A stretch of DNA of 61,000 nt from Bugula neritina (taxonomy: Eukaryota; Bryozoa; Gymnolaemata; Cheilostomatida; Bugulidae), in assembly GCA_964035545.1 (NCBI GenBank), contig OZ037773.1, forward strand, positions 9,942,251 through 10,003,250, given 5' to 3'. The position numbers and the translations under genes were made by a program. The notes beneath the pieces were generated by a model. It was not told where the DNA came from. It searched no databases and saw only the letters and a program-made list of their open reading frames with translations. Position 1 is the first letter of the stretch. Each line of letters opens with the position of its first letter. This document shows positions 1 through 13,605 of the stretch, piece by piece.

Positions 1-290
1 GCAACTCCATGAATTACTGACAAAGTTAGCACATAGTGTCCAGGGATAAGGCAACTCTATGAATTGCTAAAATAAAATTAGCACATAGTATAATTCAGTA
101 ATACCATAAGCTGTGTTTGATGCGATGTATAATGTGTTTTAGTATTAGTACACATTAAAACACGTTCTAAACTCTTACTCAAAGTTTGGACTTAAGAGAA
201 GTTGGTACTAGAAAGCACTGTGTATGCTCTCTTGACACAGCCAGCATATATAAATTGATCTCTAAGCTGTACAGTATTCTTTGATTATAG
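1..290. other. left edge, AT-rich, no gene resolved
   Basis: A short phrase (gcaactc.atgaatt.ct) occurs twice, near positions 1 and 50. A TATA-like string lies at about 247-254, but the first ATG after it (314) opens a frame that closes quickly and disagrees with the long frame of the next exon. I therefore read position 290 as a splice acceptor (ttgattatag), with the upstream exon or exons outside the window. Confidence 0.35.
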
Positions 291-3200
291 CATTAAGAAG
301 TACAACCCACTGTATGGAGAAATCAGTTCCACTGAGAAGAGAGAGAGCGTGGACAAGAAGCTTAGAGACAGTCACATGTCCAGCTTTCCTTCAGTGGTGA
401 ACGTAAAAAGGGACAACTCCTGTAATAAGTGCTCATGTGGAATATCTCTTCTGGCAATTCTTGTGTCCTTAGCTGCCATGGCCATAGTCCTGCTGACTGC
501 AACCAACACTATCAGTTTAGCTTGTAAGTAAACATGCTGCCTGCAAAAACAAACTTCGACGCAAAACGTAATATTGAGCTAAAATAATTGATATAGTATT
601 GTCTTCAAATAGGAGTGTGTTGTGGTAGTTTTTAAGGTTATTCATTATCTAGAAACAAAATTTTTGCTTTTAGATAATTTTTTTCAACTTCAACTTATTA
701 AATAGCTGGTTTTTTTAAAAAGACAATTAAATTCATAGCATCTAGCATGAGCAGTTTGTTATAGTTTTCAATAGCTGAAACCAATATGATGAATTCACTA
801 TATCCTGGTCAGTGCGTTATCTGTGTATTAGTTAGTATTTATAAGGGCTGTTTAATATCCTTATGTTGTAATTAATGTGCTATTTTAACCTCTGGTTTTA
901 TTGTTGGTAATTAACCATGACTCACTCAGTCACTGCAGTTCCAATAAGGAACTTATAGTGCCTGATTGACATCACACATAATTTGCTGCTGATGATCTAA
1001 GTGAACGGAAAAATGTGATCAGCAGTGACTTTAGCTTTATTCTCTAGTGATAATTCTTACAACTAGTATTGGAGATAATTTATTTAATTTTATGTTGTAG
1101 CTGATTCGAGTAGTACCGGTGTTGTTGGAGTCTCTTCAGCAATAACTAGTCAATCAGAGTTTGACAAGTTGGCTCAAAATGTGAGTTTACAATGTTTTCC
1201 ATACGATGTAACATGATTATGGTGTACATCATATTTAATAATATATTTTGCATTTTTGAAGTCTTAGTAATTAGTTTTTTCCCTTACAGCTAAGCATGGC
1301 ATTTAAAAATCAATAAAAATTCTTAGAGGCAAAAAAATTAAAAGCTAAGCAATGATATTTTCTTATTTAATTTTGAAAATTGTATTTTATGCAATAAATT
1401 AGGTAACACAGCTTCATATGTAATGAAGATTATCAATTTTATTGAATAAAAAATAATCATAATTTTATGTATTTCCAAAGAAATTGTGTGCTTAGAAGCA
1501 CTGGATAATAAATATTCAAGTTCAATAAACAAACATGTATAAACACAAAAATTACTAATATTTTTTGCAATTTTCTGTTGTAGATAACAGAATTATATGC
1601 CAGATTAGAGTCTCAAATGAGTTTAAATAATGAACTTAGTGCCACAGTAAGTATCACATTATAGTAAGGGGTGTGTCACATAGTAGGGGGTGTGTCACAT
1701 AATAAGGGGTGTGTCACATAGTAGTGCATGGGTGTGTCATATAGTAGGGGGTTTGTCACGTAATAGTAGTGGGTCTGTCATATAGTAGGGGGTGTGTCAT
1801 ATAGTAAGGGGTGTGTCATATAGTAGGGGGTGTGTCATATAGTAGTGGGTGTGTTACATAGTAGTGGGTGAGTCACATAATAGGAGGTGTGTCACATAAT
1901 AGGAGGTGTGTCACATGGTAGTAGGTGAGTCACATAATAGTCAGTGCGTGTCAAATGATTGCAGTCTATGTTCAACATAATAGAGTTTCCATGTAGTTTT
2001 GAAGTTTGCGTAATAATAAGTAGTTATTTAATTTAAAAGTTGAAAGTTGAGGTTTTATTGACTTTTGGCATAGCATGAGCTCTATATTGTAATCTAACTT
2101 GATATATTTTATTTACACACTTTTAGATTGCAACCCTTCAAACAAGAAACGATAACTTGACTCAGTTAGTGACAAACCTGCAACATGTGAGTATAATTGT
2201 TTATCCGTCAAAATATATTTCTAAACTTTATTTTAATTTTAAAAACAACAATACTACACTACATTTATTTGCTAAAATATTTAAATGAGCAATAAATAAG
2301 TTCATATTCCTAATTAAACTTGTTATATCTTTCAATAAACTGCAAACTGCAAAAAATAATTTGCCGTGACTTTTGTAGCAAGTAGAAGGAAGTTCAAACA
2401 ACACAGACTCCACTTTCTCTGGAATAAACAGCTCACTCTTGTTGTTTGAGAGTCAGCTCACCGATGTGACTAGTAACATTAGCCTTGTTCATCAAAGTCT
2501 CTTCGACTTCATAACGAATGTGTCAAACTCGGTCCCTTCACAGGGACCAATAGGAGAACCTGGGCCACAGGTATTTATTCTCTTTTGTAGAGTGTAATTT
2601 GGAGTTATCTTCATTAAGATCTCATGTGCCATTGAGGCAGGTTGTAAGCCTATATTATTATAGTTACAAACTTTTGCAAGGTGTTCAGCCAAATTTTACT
2701 GCAATACAAATTAGTTTTAGTCATGGATTGCCCAGTTTTGGATTGTAACTCAAATTGCTTAGTTTTACAAAGTTAGTCCTGTGAAATTATCTGGGTCTTG
2801 CATACCAACACCGTATATGCAATGGGGAACTGTTGTTAATACCAACACTGTATATATAATTAGGAGTTGTCTCGTCAATGTACACGTATATTATAATATG
2901 CTTTGTTTCAGGGTGCAACTGGATTCATAAACGTATCATTGTGTAGTCACAGGAGAAATCTTAAGATTCTTTCCACTTATACAGCTGTTACTCAAGTTGT
3001 CTCAGATTCTTCACAGGTAAGAATTCTTATAATTGCTAGAATATCATACATAATATTGCATAATATATTGGATTCACCAAATTTCATTATATTATACAAT
3101 ATAGCAAAATATATAACATATTGTATATACCATATAGTATATATTGTATATCACAAAATAATATACCATCACTATCATGTAATTACCTACTCTTTTTCTC

Positions 3201-4513
3201 AATAATTTAAACTGGCTTTGTCTTTGCTATATATTGATATTTGATGCTAAAACTTTGATTGTTTTGCTGTGCAGACAAATTTGATTCATTAATAAATTTA
3301 TATAAATATATAATATTTTATATATAATATAATATAGTATTTATATAATATATATTTACATTAATTGCTTAATTTAAAAATGTATTATTTTTCTCAGTTT
3401 TTAATTCTATGCTGAAGTGTTGATTTGTGTGTTATATCCTAATATATTTTTATCTTTTATATAGGAGAAGATAATTGCAGCAACTTGTAGCTTTGAGAAA
3501 TACACAGCTGCAACTTTAAAGACATCTACACAAAATAGTTTCACGAGTTACCAGTAAGTGTAATAGTAAACTAGTTGGAATCGTTGTATATTTAGACTAA
3601 TCATCAGCCGTTTCCATTTTTGTATTAACTATATTATTTCTTTACACGAAATTGTTTGTTTGCTGATAAAAATCCAGTAAACATAAATCTTAAATACCCT
3701 TGGGACTATAGTATTATACAAGCAACTTAAACTAGTAATGATACGTTAGTTCAATTATTGGGTGTGAAATATTTCAGCTACTGTTTACTGTCTGTAGAAT
3801 AAATTAGATAACTATTATAGTGTTTATTCTAAGACACACCTATAAAATGTATCAATGATCTTTAATGAATAAGTCGTATAATATAGTCATTATCAAGTTG
3901 AATAAATTTAATAAAGGAAAACTGTTGAATATATTTTACAATTTAAGTCATACAATATATTTATAATTAAGTCATAATTTCCTGTGCCACATATAAATAA
4001 GCCCTTAGCCCGCTTAAACAACAAATCCTCCATCACGGGGTTTCTCACAGTGACTATAACAAACTTGTGCTAGTTAAATTTATTTATAAACTAGTAAGTT
4101 TTAATCATCGATATAGTAGATTTTCTTAATCAATAGCATTAGCAGACAAGTTGCTGTCTTGTGATTTACTTTGTGGAAGTTTTAGTTTCTTAACCAAAAA
4201 CATTGAATAGTAGTCAACACAGTAGAAGTATATTTTGTACAGTTGAAAGTTTTCATCAACTTTATTGCAGTAGCATGCCAATAAATCGGTCAGAACTTCG
4301 ATCAAGCTACTATAATTCTATAACTTTGACAGTGGAAGCTATAGTTTTAACATATATTAACACATGCTACAAACGTTATGTTTTAGAAAGTTTTCCTCAG
4401 GCAATATTTTTCTATATTTTAGTTGCTCATGTACAACAGTCGAGTCCACTGCCCCATCTGATGGAGAGTGTGCCATACATTACTGGACTTGTGCTCTGCC
4501 AGCCTCTGTATGA
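291..4513 (+). CDS. type II membrane protein with coiled coil and short collagen-like stretch (5' partial)
   Basis: Exons by splice sites and phase: 291-522, 1101-1180, 1584-1646, 2127-2186, 2379-2570, 2912-3016, 3465-3553, 4423-4513 (TGA). The first exon carries a polar N-terminal part with NPLYGEI, a CNKCSC cluster just before a hydrophobic segment (about 442-505), and no signal peptide, so the protein is probably N-in/C-out. The next exons are Ser/Thr-rich, then two short exons of 21 and 20 codons with coiled-coil-like spacing of Leu/Ile. Gly-X-Y triplets (GPIGEPGPQ, continued as GAT after the splice) cross the 2570/2912 junction. The last exon gives a Cys-rich tail, CSC...C...YWTC, ending ALPASV. 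This plan (anchor, coiled coil, short collagen, Cys-rich C-terminus) fits trimeric surface or matrix proteins of collagen-like type; the exact family is not recognised. The start is unresolved; an in-frame ATG is at 376. Joining 3553 to 4423 restores phase exactly. Confidence 0.6.
1659..1945. repeat. minisatellite inside an intron
   Basis: About 15 imperfect head-to-tail copies of a unit near 19-20 bp (gggtgtgtcacatagtag and variants with catata/cataata). It lies in the intron between the exons ending at 1646 and starting at 2127 of the collagen-like gene. Confidence 0.9.
3970..4073 (+). mobile_element. 5'-truncated SINE tail
   Basis: This segment matches, with substitutions, the 3' part of the fuller SINEs at 53913-54109 (+) and 18708-18924 (-). 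It shares cctgtgcc, ccttagcccgc, tttctcacag and gactata in the same order. The tRNA-like head is absent. It sits in the last intron of the collagen-like gene. Confidence 0.6.
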
Positions 4514-5700
<1,187 letters not shown>

Positions 5701-5835
5701 ACCTAATATAGATGCTTTAAAGATATTATAATTCTCTCTCTGTGAAAATAAATTTAGTTTCGATTTCATGTGTTTTATACCGCCAAGTTTGCTTCTTAGG
5801 AAACCAGATTGTGTAGCGCTGAGTTTACCCAGTAG

Positions 5836-5910
5836 CCCATATATAGTGTAGTGGTTAGTGCGCTTGCTTGCAAGTCGGAGGTCTCCGGTTTAAATCCCAT
5901 GGGTGGGGCG
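5836..5910 (+). mobile_element. tRNA-like sequence, probable SINE head
   Basis: An A-box-like tagtgtagtggttagtg (5844-5860) and a B-box-like ggtttaaatcc (5888-5898) are spaced as in a tRNA promoter. The anticodon stem does not pair well and the acceptor stem is poor, so this is a degenerate tRNA-derived element, not a working tRNA. A relative lies at 50250-50330 on the other strand. Confidence 0.55.
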
Positions 5911-7934
5911 AAAATTTTATACACACTTATAATGTATTTGTCATGATTTGAAAAAGCCAACATATCAAGCAGTTAAAAAGTGTTTCTGCATGCCAAAACC
6001 AGTACCAACCACTGGTATCACTTAGATTTATACTCTTTGCTACCTTCAGTGTATCCGTTTAGTGAGAGCTAGGGTATGGTGTGTTTAATTATAGTCTTCA
6101 TTTAATATATTGAAATTTTATGCATTAATGAATTTTGAAGGAAAAGTGATGAACAAACTTATTATGCTGCATGGATGCAAAAAGTGGCACAATAAGCTGG
6201 TGTTTTTTGGTTAGGAATTTAGGAAGTACTCTGTAAGTTTTAATGACACCAGTAATTATGCATAAATAGATAATTAGATGGTAAACCAGTTAACGATTTG
6301 TTATTCTAAAATTGACACAATTTCAAAGTGTGCCCTTGTCCAGGGTCTTTTTGAGCTTGTCTTTGATCTAGAATGATTTGGTTAGAATTTGCAAATCATT
6401 TCCAACTTTTATTCAAATTAACAACTTTGCGGTCATTTCATTTTACTATTTTAATTAAGTTTCACTCCTACATCTTAACAGATCTTTGAGGGTCAAATCA
6501 TCAAAATCAGAATTTATAAGAAAACCAAATAATTATAATATTGAAATTGGTTATCAATCTTTATAGAAAAAAGTAACCTATATACGTCCTCAGTAATATA
6601 TATATTATAGATATAGGTTTTCAAATCTTTTTAGAGTACATGGTAAAAACCCTTTTTAGGATACATGCATGGTACAGACATTTTATGCTGCAAACTTTTT
6701 ATGGTGCGAACTTGTTATGGTACAGATCTCATGTATAGACTTAACGGTATTAATAGTTTGCGCTTTATAATATAGCATTGTTGATAGTTTTGATTCAATA
6801 TAAACTACAGGTTCTTGTATGTGACTAAGCTGACGGTGTCTTCAAGTCTGGTAAGTAATTTATGTGTATAAGCTAGAATTTATTACATTCTTTTGTACCA
6901 AAGGTATAGATCGATGCATTCACAGTAAATGTATAGAAAAAAAGTAAATGGTTGGTGTAATATATATAATGAAAAAGCTACTAATAAAAACTCGCAGTTT
7001 GTGAAAGGGTAAATCTACGATATCATTGATTTTCATAGGGTTTAAAAGGTGAAAATATTTAGATAGTACAAATTCATAAGCAAATGCATCATTTGAAAAT
7101 GTATCTCCGCAGTCATTAATAATGCTGACGATATTTGAAAGCGTGAAACCTCTTGTGGCATGAGTCAGAAAGAATATGGTATATTGCCCGGAAACTGTGC
7201 TGTAAGAAGTTTGGAGGTAGTTACAATAGAAACCCTTACAATTTTCAGCACTCTAATTTAAAATACTGCAGCTTGCTTATTAATTGCTTATATCAATTGA
7301 TGGCAAGTCACATCCTAATAAACCACTGCATATGGTATCAGATTTTGGAAATCAAAATGCTCTGAGGAATTATTTCATTTTTTTTTAATCTACGGGTAAA
7401 GCATTTCAAGATGTGGGCACTGATATCTAGAGAAGATTACATAGCAGGCGGCTATACCGCTCTTCTCCTTAGCCATCGAGCATTATAGCAATTTCTTATC
7501 ATTTCAAAAAATAATGGCTAATAAATTGTAAAAGGCCAACTTAGATAAAAGTTTTAAAGAATATAATAGTGTTCAGCATTCAATATTTTTAAGTAGCAAG
7601 CTTGCAGTGTGCTTTATTTTTGAAATGCTTTTCTGGAAGGCTCAAATATACATGCTCGTAAAATATTATTCCAATAATTTCCGTTCACACATTAATCAAC
7701 TCACTTATAATGAACTCAAACTAACGCATTAAACCTGAAATAATCAACAAAGGCTCAAAACTTTCATTTAACAGAGTTGAAATTAACCTCTATGTTTATA
7801 TAAGGTTTTCCAACACTTTGTACTTAAAACTTTCAGTTAACTGCAGTTAAAGAATGAATCATTGGTGTTGTATCACTATGGTGACAGGTAAACATATAAT
7901 TTTTTCTGATATAGTCTGCATTTAATAGGGTAGC
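5911..7934. other. AT-rich spacer, two doubtful exon-like pieces
   Basis: Positions 6811-6850 (acceptor actacag, donor gtaagt) and 7113-7163 (acceptor ccgcag, stop TGA) could be read as exons continuing the collagen-like gene, but the 4423-4513 terminal exon is much more protein-like. No other gene was seen. Confidence 0.35.
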
Positions 7935-8490
7935 TTTTCATATGCTGAAACAACTTATTGATCGATTACAGTTGATGGAGGCTGGTCATACTGGCCCAAC
8001 TGGTCCAGAAGTTACAGAGGCAAAGTCCAGACCAGAACCAGAACCTGTAGCAGACCTCACCCAAGATGTGGAGGAAGATACTGCAGAGGACCCAAGAGCC
8101 AAACCAGATGTGAGTTTCACAAAATAATATTATAATACCCAGAGTTTACAGCAAGAAAACATGTTCACGGTTAGAAAACTCTCAGGTTAATAGTTTGTAA
8201 ATTCTCTGCAGATTAACTAATTAGCAAATTTTATGTATATACAGCAAATTTTATTAAATCTTATTGCAGTGAAACATATTGACATAATGATTTAATATGG
8301 GAATACTAGCTTCTATGTGTAATAAATAATAATATGACTTTCCTTTAATACAAGATCATTATTTTCATTCAAATTTTTCATAAATTGAATGGTATATAAT
8401 TTTTATTTATTTAATTTTTGAAGAAAATTTGCTTCAAAATTAATTACCAAAATTAAAAAAAATTGGAAATAAATTTGATATTATTATAGG
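7935..8490 (+). pseudogene. orphan second-TSP1 exon with inverted intron fragment
   Basis: 7972-8109 is a complete 138-nt copy of the second TSP1 exon, with intact acceptor (gattacag) and donor (gtgag). It encodes a sequence nearly identical to that exon in gene C, with one visible change: Trp-Ser-Tyr-Trp-Pro in place of Trp-Ser-Tyr-Trp-Ser. No signal, linker or first-TSP1 exon exists upstream. From about 8130 to 8490 the sequence matches the last intron and terminal exon region of gene D (27922-28260) in the opposite reading direction, so exon and intron pieces face each other across a junction near 8125-8135. It reads as a rearranged leftover of the family; it could still act as a conversion donor. 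Confidence 0.75.
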
Positions 8491-8662
8491 CTGTTATTTT
8501 ATACTAAACATAATATAGTACCTGATAATAACAAGTATACCTGAATACTTATTATATGAGCAGGTTTACTGGATCTTTTCACTTAAACCTATAACATGTA
8601 TGTGACATGAAGGATATAATAATGTGAATAGATGTACACCGGATACTAACAATAAATTGAAT

Positions 8663-8694
8663 GGTATTACATTATTATTACGTAATGTAATACC
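8663..8694. repeat. perfect hairpin, 12-bp arms
   Basis: ggtattacatta, an 8-nt loop, then taatgtaatacc. It lies 3' of gene C. Related shorter inverted repeats sit at the matching places 3' of genes A (about 20375-20407) and B (about 26488-26520). Confidence 0.8.
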
Positions 8695-8769
8695 AGTAGG
8701 TAAAAAATGCTTTGCTTAGTTAAGTAAAGTGAAACAGCAAGTGCACGTTACATAATTAGGAAAGTATCA

Positions 8770-9005
8770 TACTTCTTGTGTGTAGCATGGAGAGAAATTG
8801 TCTCCTTTACCAATTCTCAAGTTCCCAGGTTTGGGAAGAAAAGTCAAAGGAAACGAAAAGAAGCTAAACTCAAATTTAAAGATGTAGCAGGATGGGAATA
8901 AGTTGTGAAGAAGCTGAGAGAGTATAGATATATTGAGTAGATGGAGGTGTCCTGGCGAACATTAGACAACAACTTACTGGCTCTTTTATAAATAAATTTA
9001 CTCTC
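8770..9005. other. conserved 3' flank block of gene C
   Basis: This block reappears downstream of A (about 20040-20270), B (about 26180-26390) and E (about 32085-32280), always in the same orientation relative to the gene. It includes a purine-rich run (aggaaac.aaa.aagct) and gtgaagaagctgagag on the strand opposite to the gene. No conserved open frame was found. Confidence 0.55.
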
Positions 9006-9424
9006 GTGAGTATTGTAAAATGCTCATAGAAGATATTCTCCTTGATGAGAACTTTGCATATGTAAAAATATCTAAAAGTATCATTCTGCTTGTTTTTTTT
9101 TTGGTATAAAATACCAATTGGGTGGTTTTTAAGACATAATTTACAGCAGATATATTACTGTATAAAAGCAAACCTTCCATGTTCTACTTTGCAACTTTTC
9201 AAAAAACTTTGCTGATAAGAGAAACAAAATAATATATTTAAATGCTAAACTGTTTATTTAGATTCAACATAACAAAGTTGGATAACAAATTTCATTAAAA
9301 GTTCATTAGCAATAAACAACATTCAACAAATCAATTAATCAAACAGTCTTGAAGTCATTGTGTGAATATCTAGTCCTGGTTTCTTCATGTGAAATGACTT
9401 TCACGGGTCGGGTTTGGGAGGTGT

Positions 9425-11757
9425 TTAGTAGTATCCAGAGTCTGCAAGAATTGAATACATTTGATTTGTCTTCATACAATGTATTACCTTATTGTGTTTA
9501 TTAGATATCATAAAATTATAATATGTACTTATTTTCAAGCATTTATCTGTATTGTGATTAAAATAATATACAACTCTGCATGTCCAACTTTTAGCCTGTT
9601 ATATTGCACTTTATTCAAAATATCTACTAATTTACTATTGTACAAAACTGTACTTTTGCTTGAATTAAATTGCTACAAATTTATTTAGTTTATGAATTTC
9701 CAAGTGCATGAAATTTTGCATAGCAGTTAGTTTTTAAACAAAACAACAAAATACGCTATATGTTTCTTGTATTACTCTTTCATATTCTATCTCTCGGTAG
9801 CATATTTTAGCATTCTATTGTTCCTGTCAGTTGTTAACTGTTGAGCAGAATTATGCTTAGTAAATGAGTTAAGACAATTGACATATGATGTCTATAAATA
9901 CATTTGACTCACATCTGGTTTGGCTCTTGGGTCCTCTGCAGTATCTTCCTCCACATCTTGGGTGAGGTCTGCTGCAGGTTCTGGTTCTGGTCTGGACCTT
10001 GCCTCTGTAACTTCTGGACCAGTTGGACCAGTATGACCAACCTCCATCAACTGTAATCAATCAATAAGTTCCTTTAGCATGTGTGAAGTTAGATTATTAT
10101 TTGTAAACTACCTATCATATAAGTTATATACTCAATACCATTGTGGTGAGACAATAACTATAATATAGCTGATAATAGTGGAAAATATTGCATACTTTAA
10201 GTCCTTTTTACCGGAATGTGCTTTTAGTTTGCACATTCAATGACTTGATTACATATATAGCTCTTCTAAACATATTTATCGCTTGCTATCTATAGTTGCC
10301 CTGACAACAGCATAGCATCAAAGAACCGTTACTAAGAGTTATTCACTAACCTGGGCAACATCCGTAGTTGCAGTATCTAGTCTCGTATGATTTGCCATAA
10401 CATCCTCTGCTGCTGCTGCCGTGGTGGTATCCATATCTAGTCAGGCATCTTCTTGATCGGCTTTGAGTTCCAGTACCACAAGTCTTAGAGCATCTGGACC
10501 AGCTGCTCCAGCTTCCCCAGTATCGGTATGCTAAAATATAATTTATTTGTTAGAGAAAATGCATGTGCAATAATAACTCAAAGACTATATGTAGTAGTGG
10601 CTGCATCTTAAAATATTTAGCATTAGTGACTAACTTATTATAGCAAAACAAAATTTGAATATCAATTATGTTACTTATTGCTTATAAATCAAATCCAAAT
10701 ATATTTGTGCATAAAATGCTATCAGAATGATAATTTAAAAACTGGTAGTCTTAAATTTATTGCTCAAATGCATAAAAAGAAATTAATGACGAATGCATAA
10801 CATATATACAAATTTTGTAGCTACATTCAAGTTGTTCAAATGACGTATGAAGTGCAACCAAAATAAATTTCCTTAACTTCTGCACACATAAATTTTGACT
10901 ACCTACATTTTCCGTGAGAACCTTTATGAGGGCTGTAGTATCCGCTGGCTGCAATGCATCCTAAAAACATAAACCATAATGAATGTTATTTCAAAGGGAT
11001 TTTAAGTTTGAACTAAGAATGATATTTTATTTAAATTTATTAATTTCATCAGATGAAACCAAAGTTAGCGTAGGAAAAACACAGTTATTGCAGTTTTACA
11101 AAACGTAAACTCACCAATGATGCCTGCAAGGAGGAGAACGATCAAAACTTTTCGGTCTGAAATTATACAAACAATTATGGTAAAATGATAAAGCATTAAT
11201 TGAATAAAGAATAAAAAATATTTCAACATTGTAATTTTTTTGCAGCTTTTGAACACTCTTCATGTTGTTTTGTGATTTTATTTTACACTCTGGTAAAGTT
11301 TGGCTCAAAAACATTAACACTAAATATATATGTGAAATGATATTTTTATAAATTTTATTTATATAATTATTGTGTAGAGGTAAAATACTTCAAATAAAAA
11401 TTATAGAAGTGCTAGAACAGTCTATTAATTAAAACATTTCTTTTTTCTTTGCATGTAACATTGTAGCACACAATGTCTTCAAAAAGTTGCTGTAAGAAAG
11501 TTTAGTTCAAGTTTACTGCTTTACAAAAATTTTTAAAAATTATAACTAGGTAAATTATTGGTTATTTAAATATTTAAGTGAAAAATTATCACTTACAAAA
11601 CCGATTTTACTACTGCCCAATAAGATTGCAATGTGAAAATCAAGTTTTAGTTGCTTTTCACAAATTCAAATCAATATATTAAGTGTTGTTATAAATTTAA
11701 AAGTAAAAATAATATAATATTAAAAAATCAAAAAACACCCTATATCAACTTACCCAT
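9425..11757 (-). CDS. gene C: secreted two-TSP1 protein, 144 aa
   Basis: Coding exons in transcript order: 11757-11754 (ATGG), 11156-11115, 10960-10907, 10530-10351, 10050-9913, 9441-9425 (TAA). All junctions are GT-AG and phase 1. Residues 1-16 form a signal peptide (MDRKVLIVLLLAGIIG), followed by a short Gly/His/Tyr linker. A full TSP1 domain comes next (WGSWSSWSRCSKTCG, the R-x-R-x-R ladder, then GC, YC, GCC; 7 Cys). A second, reduced TSP1 follows (WSYWSNWSRS, then TC, RC, YC; only 3 Cys). The end is RYSGYY. The stacked Trp/Arg pattern is what the TSP1 fold uses, and such domains often bind glycans or matrix proteins; the role here is inferred as extracellular. A poly(A) signal (AATAAA on this strand) is at 9258-9253. 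The gene is head to head with gene A. Confidence 0.85.
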
Positions 11758-11975
11758 GATGCTTTGGGTGGTAGTTTAGATTTCAGCTGAATCTGAGACT
11801 ATGATTTGAGATGCAAAACTCTCTCCTTATATACTCTAGAAAAGTCATCAATCTTTCACATTAATTCTTTGATTTGACGGCTCACTTCTAAATAAGGAAA
11901 CACTGCTGTAATTTATCACAAATAATGTTTATCTGTACGCGTGAGGAAAAGGAAGAAATATTTATTTGATTGATA
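11758..11975 (-). promoter_or_regulatory. promoter block of gene C
   Basis: A TATA box (gagtatataagg on this strand, 11838-11827) lies about 70 bp before the ATG. Upstream are the shared elements tttgatt, cagcagtgtttcc, a run gtgataaattacag, and cacgcgtacag. The same block occurs before A, B, D and E and in part before F. Confidence 0.7.
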
Positions 11976-12717
11976 TAGTTGGTGAGTTAATTTGGTATCA
12001 GTTTGTGTCTATATGAATATAATTACGTGCAGTATCTCTAGACACAATAATACTATATGATTTATTATGAAGGATTGTGTTACAAACTTAAATCTAAATA
12101 ACGCTCTAGCTCTAAAGTCATGAAACTACTTGATTTTAAATAACTATCCTACATTTTGGTAAAACTATTTAGATTTTGCTAACATCTTATTTTGACATTG
12201 AAGTTAGGTTTACATGCTTTTTTATTTTCAATTTCAATTTTTCGAAACATGTAGTTCATTTTAGATAAATGGCAACTTTTTAATTAAAATTTGTATCTGT
12301 TGCCAAAGTAATTTTTACACAAAAATTTATCTAATAGTTTGAGAAAAGTGCAATTAGAACTTTTAGCCTAATTAGGCAGAATACTGTATTTCAAAAAAAA
12401 ATTTTGCAATCATAATACTTTAGCACTTTATTAGGACTGCAGCTTTACATCCTCTGACAGTATAAAACAGATACATCCTCCATTTTATTCAGGATCTGTG
12501 GTCATGCAATTTAAGGAAGGAAACAATGTGTCTTGTGCTTAACTCTAATTAATAGCTTTGTGTATATATATCACTAATTATCACGTAGACTTATACTTCT
12601 ACTCCTTGTAGGTAGTCAAATAGCAGTCTATCAGATTAGTGAAAAGGTCTTTCGCAATAATTGTAGAGTACATTGATTACATTTTAGTCATGGTGCTATA
12701 AGTCAATTTTTCAGTAA

Positions 12718-12796
12718 AATTATATGGATATATATTTGAAATTATATGGATATATATTTGAAATTATATGGATATATATTTGAAATTATATGTTTA
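12718..12796. repeat. short tandem repeat
   Basis: Three to four copies of a 23-bp unit containing attatatggatatatatttg, the last copy partial. Confidence 0.85.
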
Positions 12797-13089
12797 TATG
12801 CTGAATCTATATAGAACAAACAATTACAGCATCAAGCTCAAGGTATATACCTGTCAAACTTTTATGATGTCATTACGATGATGACTGATGCAGATAAATT
12901 TTATGATATATAAGCTGCTGCTAATCAAAGATTCATATTATCAGTTCATCTGCAGCTTCTTTTCAATTTAGGCTGAGCATCCTAATGAAAGGAGGAAATG
13001 TTTTTCCAACTAGCCATTTTCGACAAATAATTGAGTATGGAGCAGACATTTCTACTTGTTATAAATAAAATAGTTAGATTTCTAGCACG

Positions 13090-13605
13090 GTGTTTTGACA
13101 GTGTTATACAGTGCTGTGACAATGTTATACAGCGTTGTGACAATGTTATACAGTGTTGTGACAATGTTATACAGTGTTGTGACAATGTTATACAGTGTTG
13201 TGACAATGTTATACAGCAATGCGACAATGTTATACAGTGTTGTGACAATGTTATACAGTGTTGTGACAATGTTATACAGTGTTGTGACAATGTTATACAG
13301 TGCTGTGACAATGTTATACAGTGTTCTGACAATGTTATACAGTGTTGTGACAATGTTATACAGTGTTGTGACAATGTTATACAGTGAATTGTGACAATGT
13401 TATACGGTGTTGTGACATTGTTATACAGTGCTGTGACAATGTTATACAGTGTTCTGACAATGTTATACAGTGTGGTGACAATGTTATACAGTGAATTGTG
13501 ACAATGTTATACGGTGTTGTGACAATGTTATATAGTGTTGTGACAATGTTATACAGTGTTGTGACAATGTTATACATTACTGTGACAATGTTATACATGC
13601 ACTGC
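13090..13605. repeat. 21-bp minisatellite array
   Basis: About 24 copies of a 21-bp unit built on gttatacagtgttgtgacaa. Because 21 is divisible by 3, several frames stay open on both strands and give repetitive peptides (for example CDNVIQC). These have no splice context and I do not call them genes. It lies in the spacer between the head-to-head genes C and A. A short broken array of the same unit is at 20578-20725. Confidence 0.93.

Noticed and set aside
5836-5910. Functional tRNA gene
   Set aside because: A and B boxes are present but anticodon and acceptor stems do not pair; better explained as SINE-derived.
6811-7163. Two exon-like pieces (6811-6850 and 7113-7163)
   Set aside because: They fit the phase of 3553 but carry no domain-like sequence; a better terminal exon lies at 4423-4513. 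An alternative transcript cannot be excluded.
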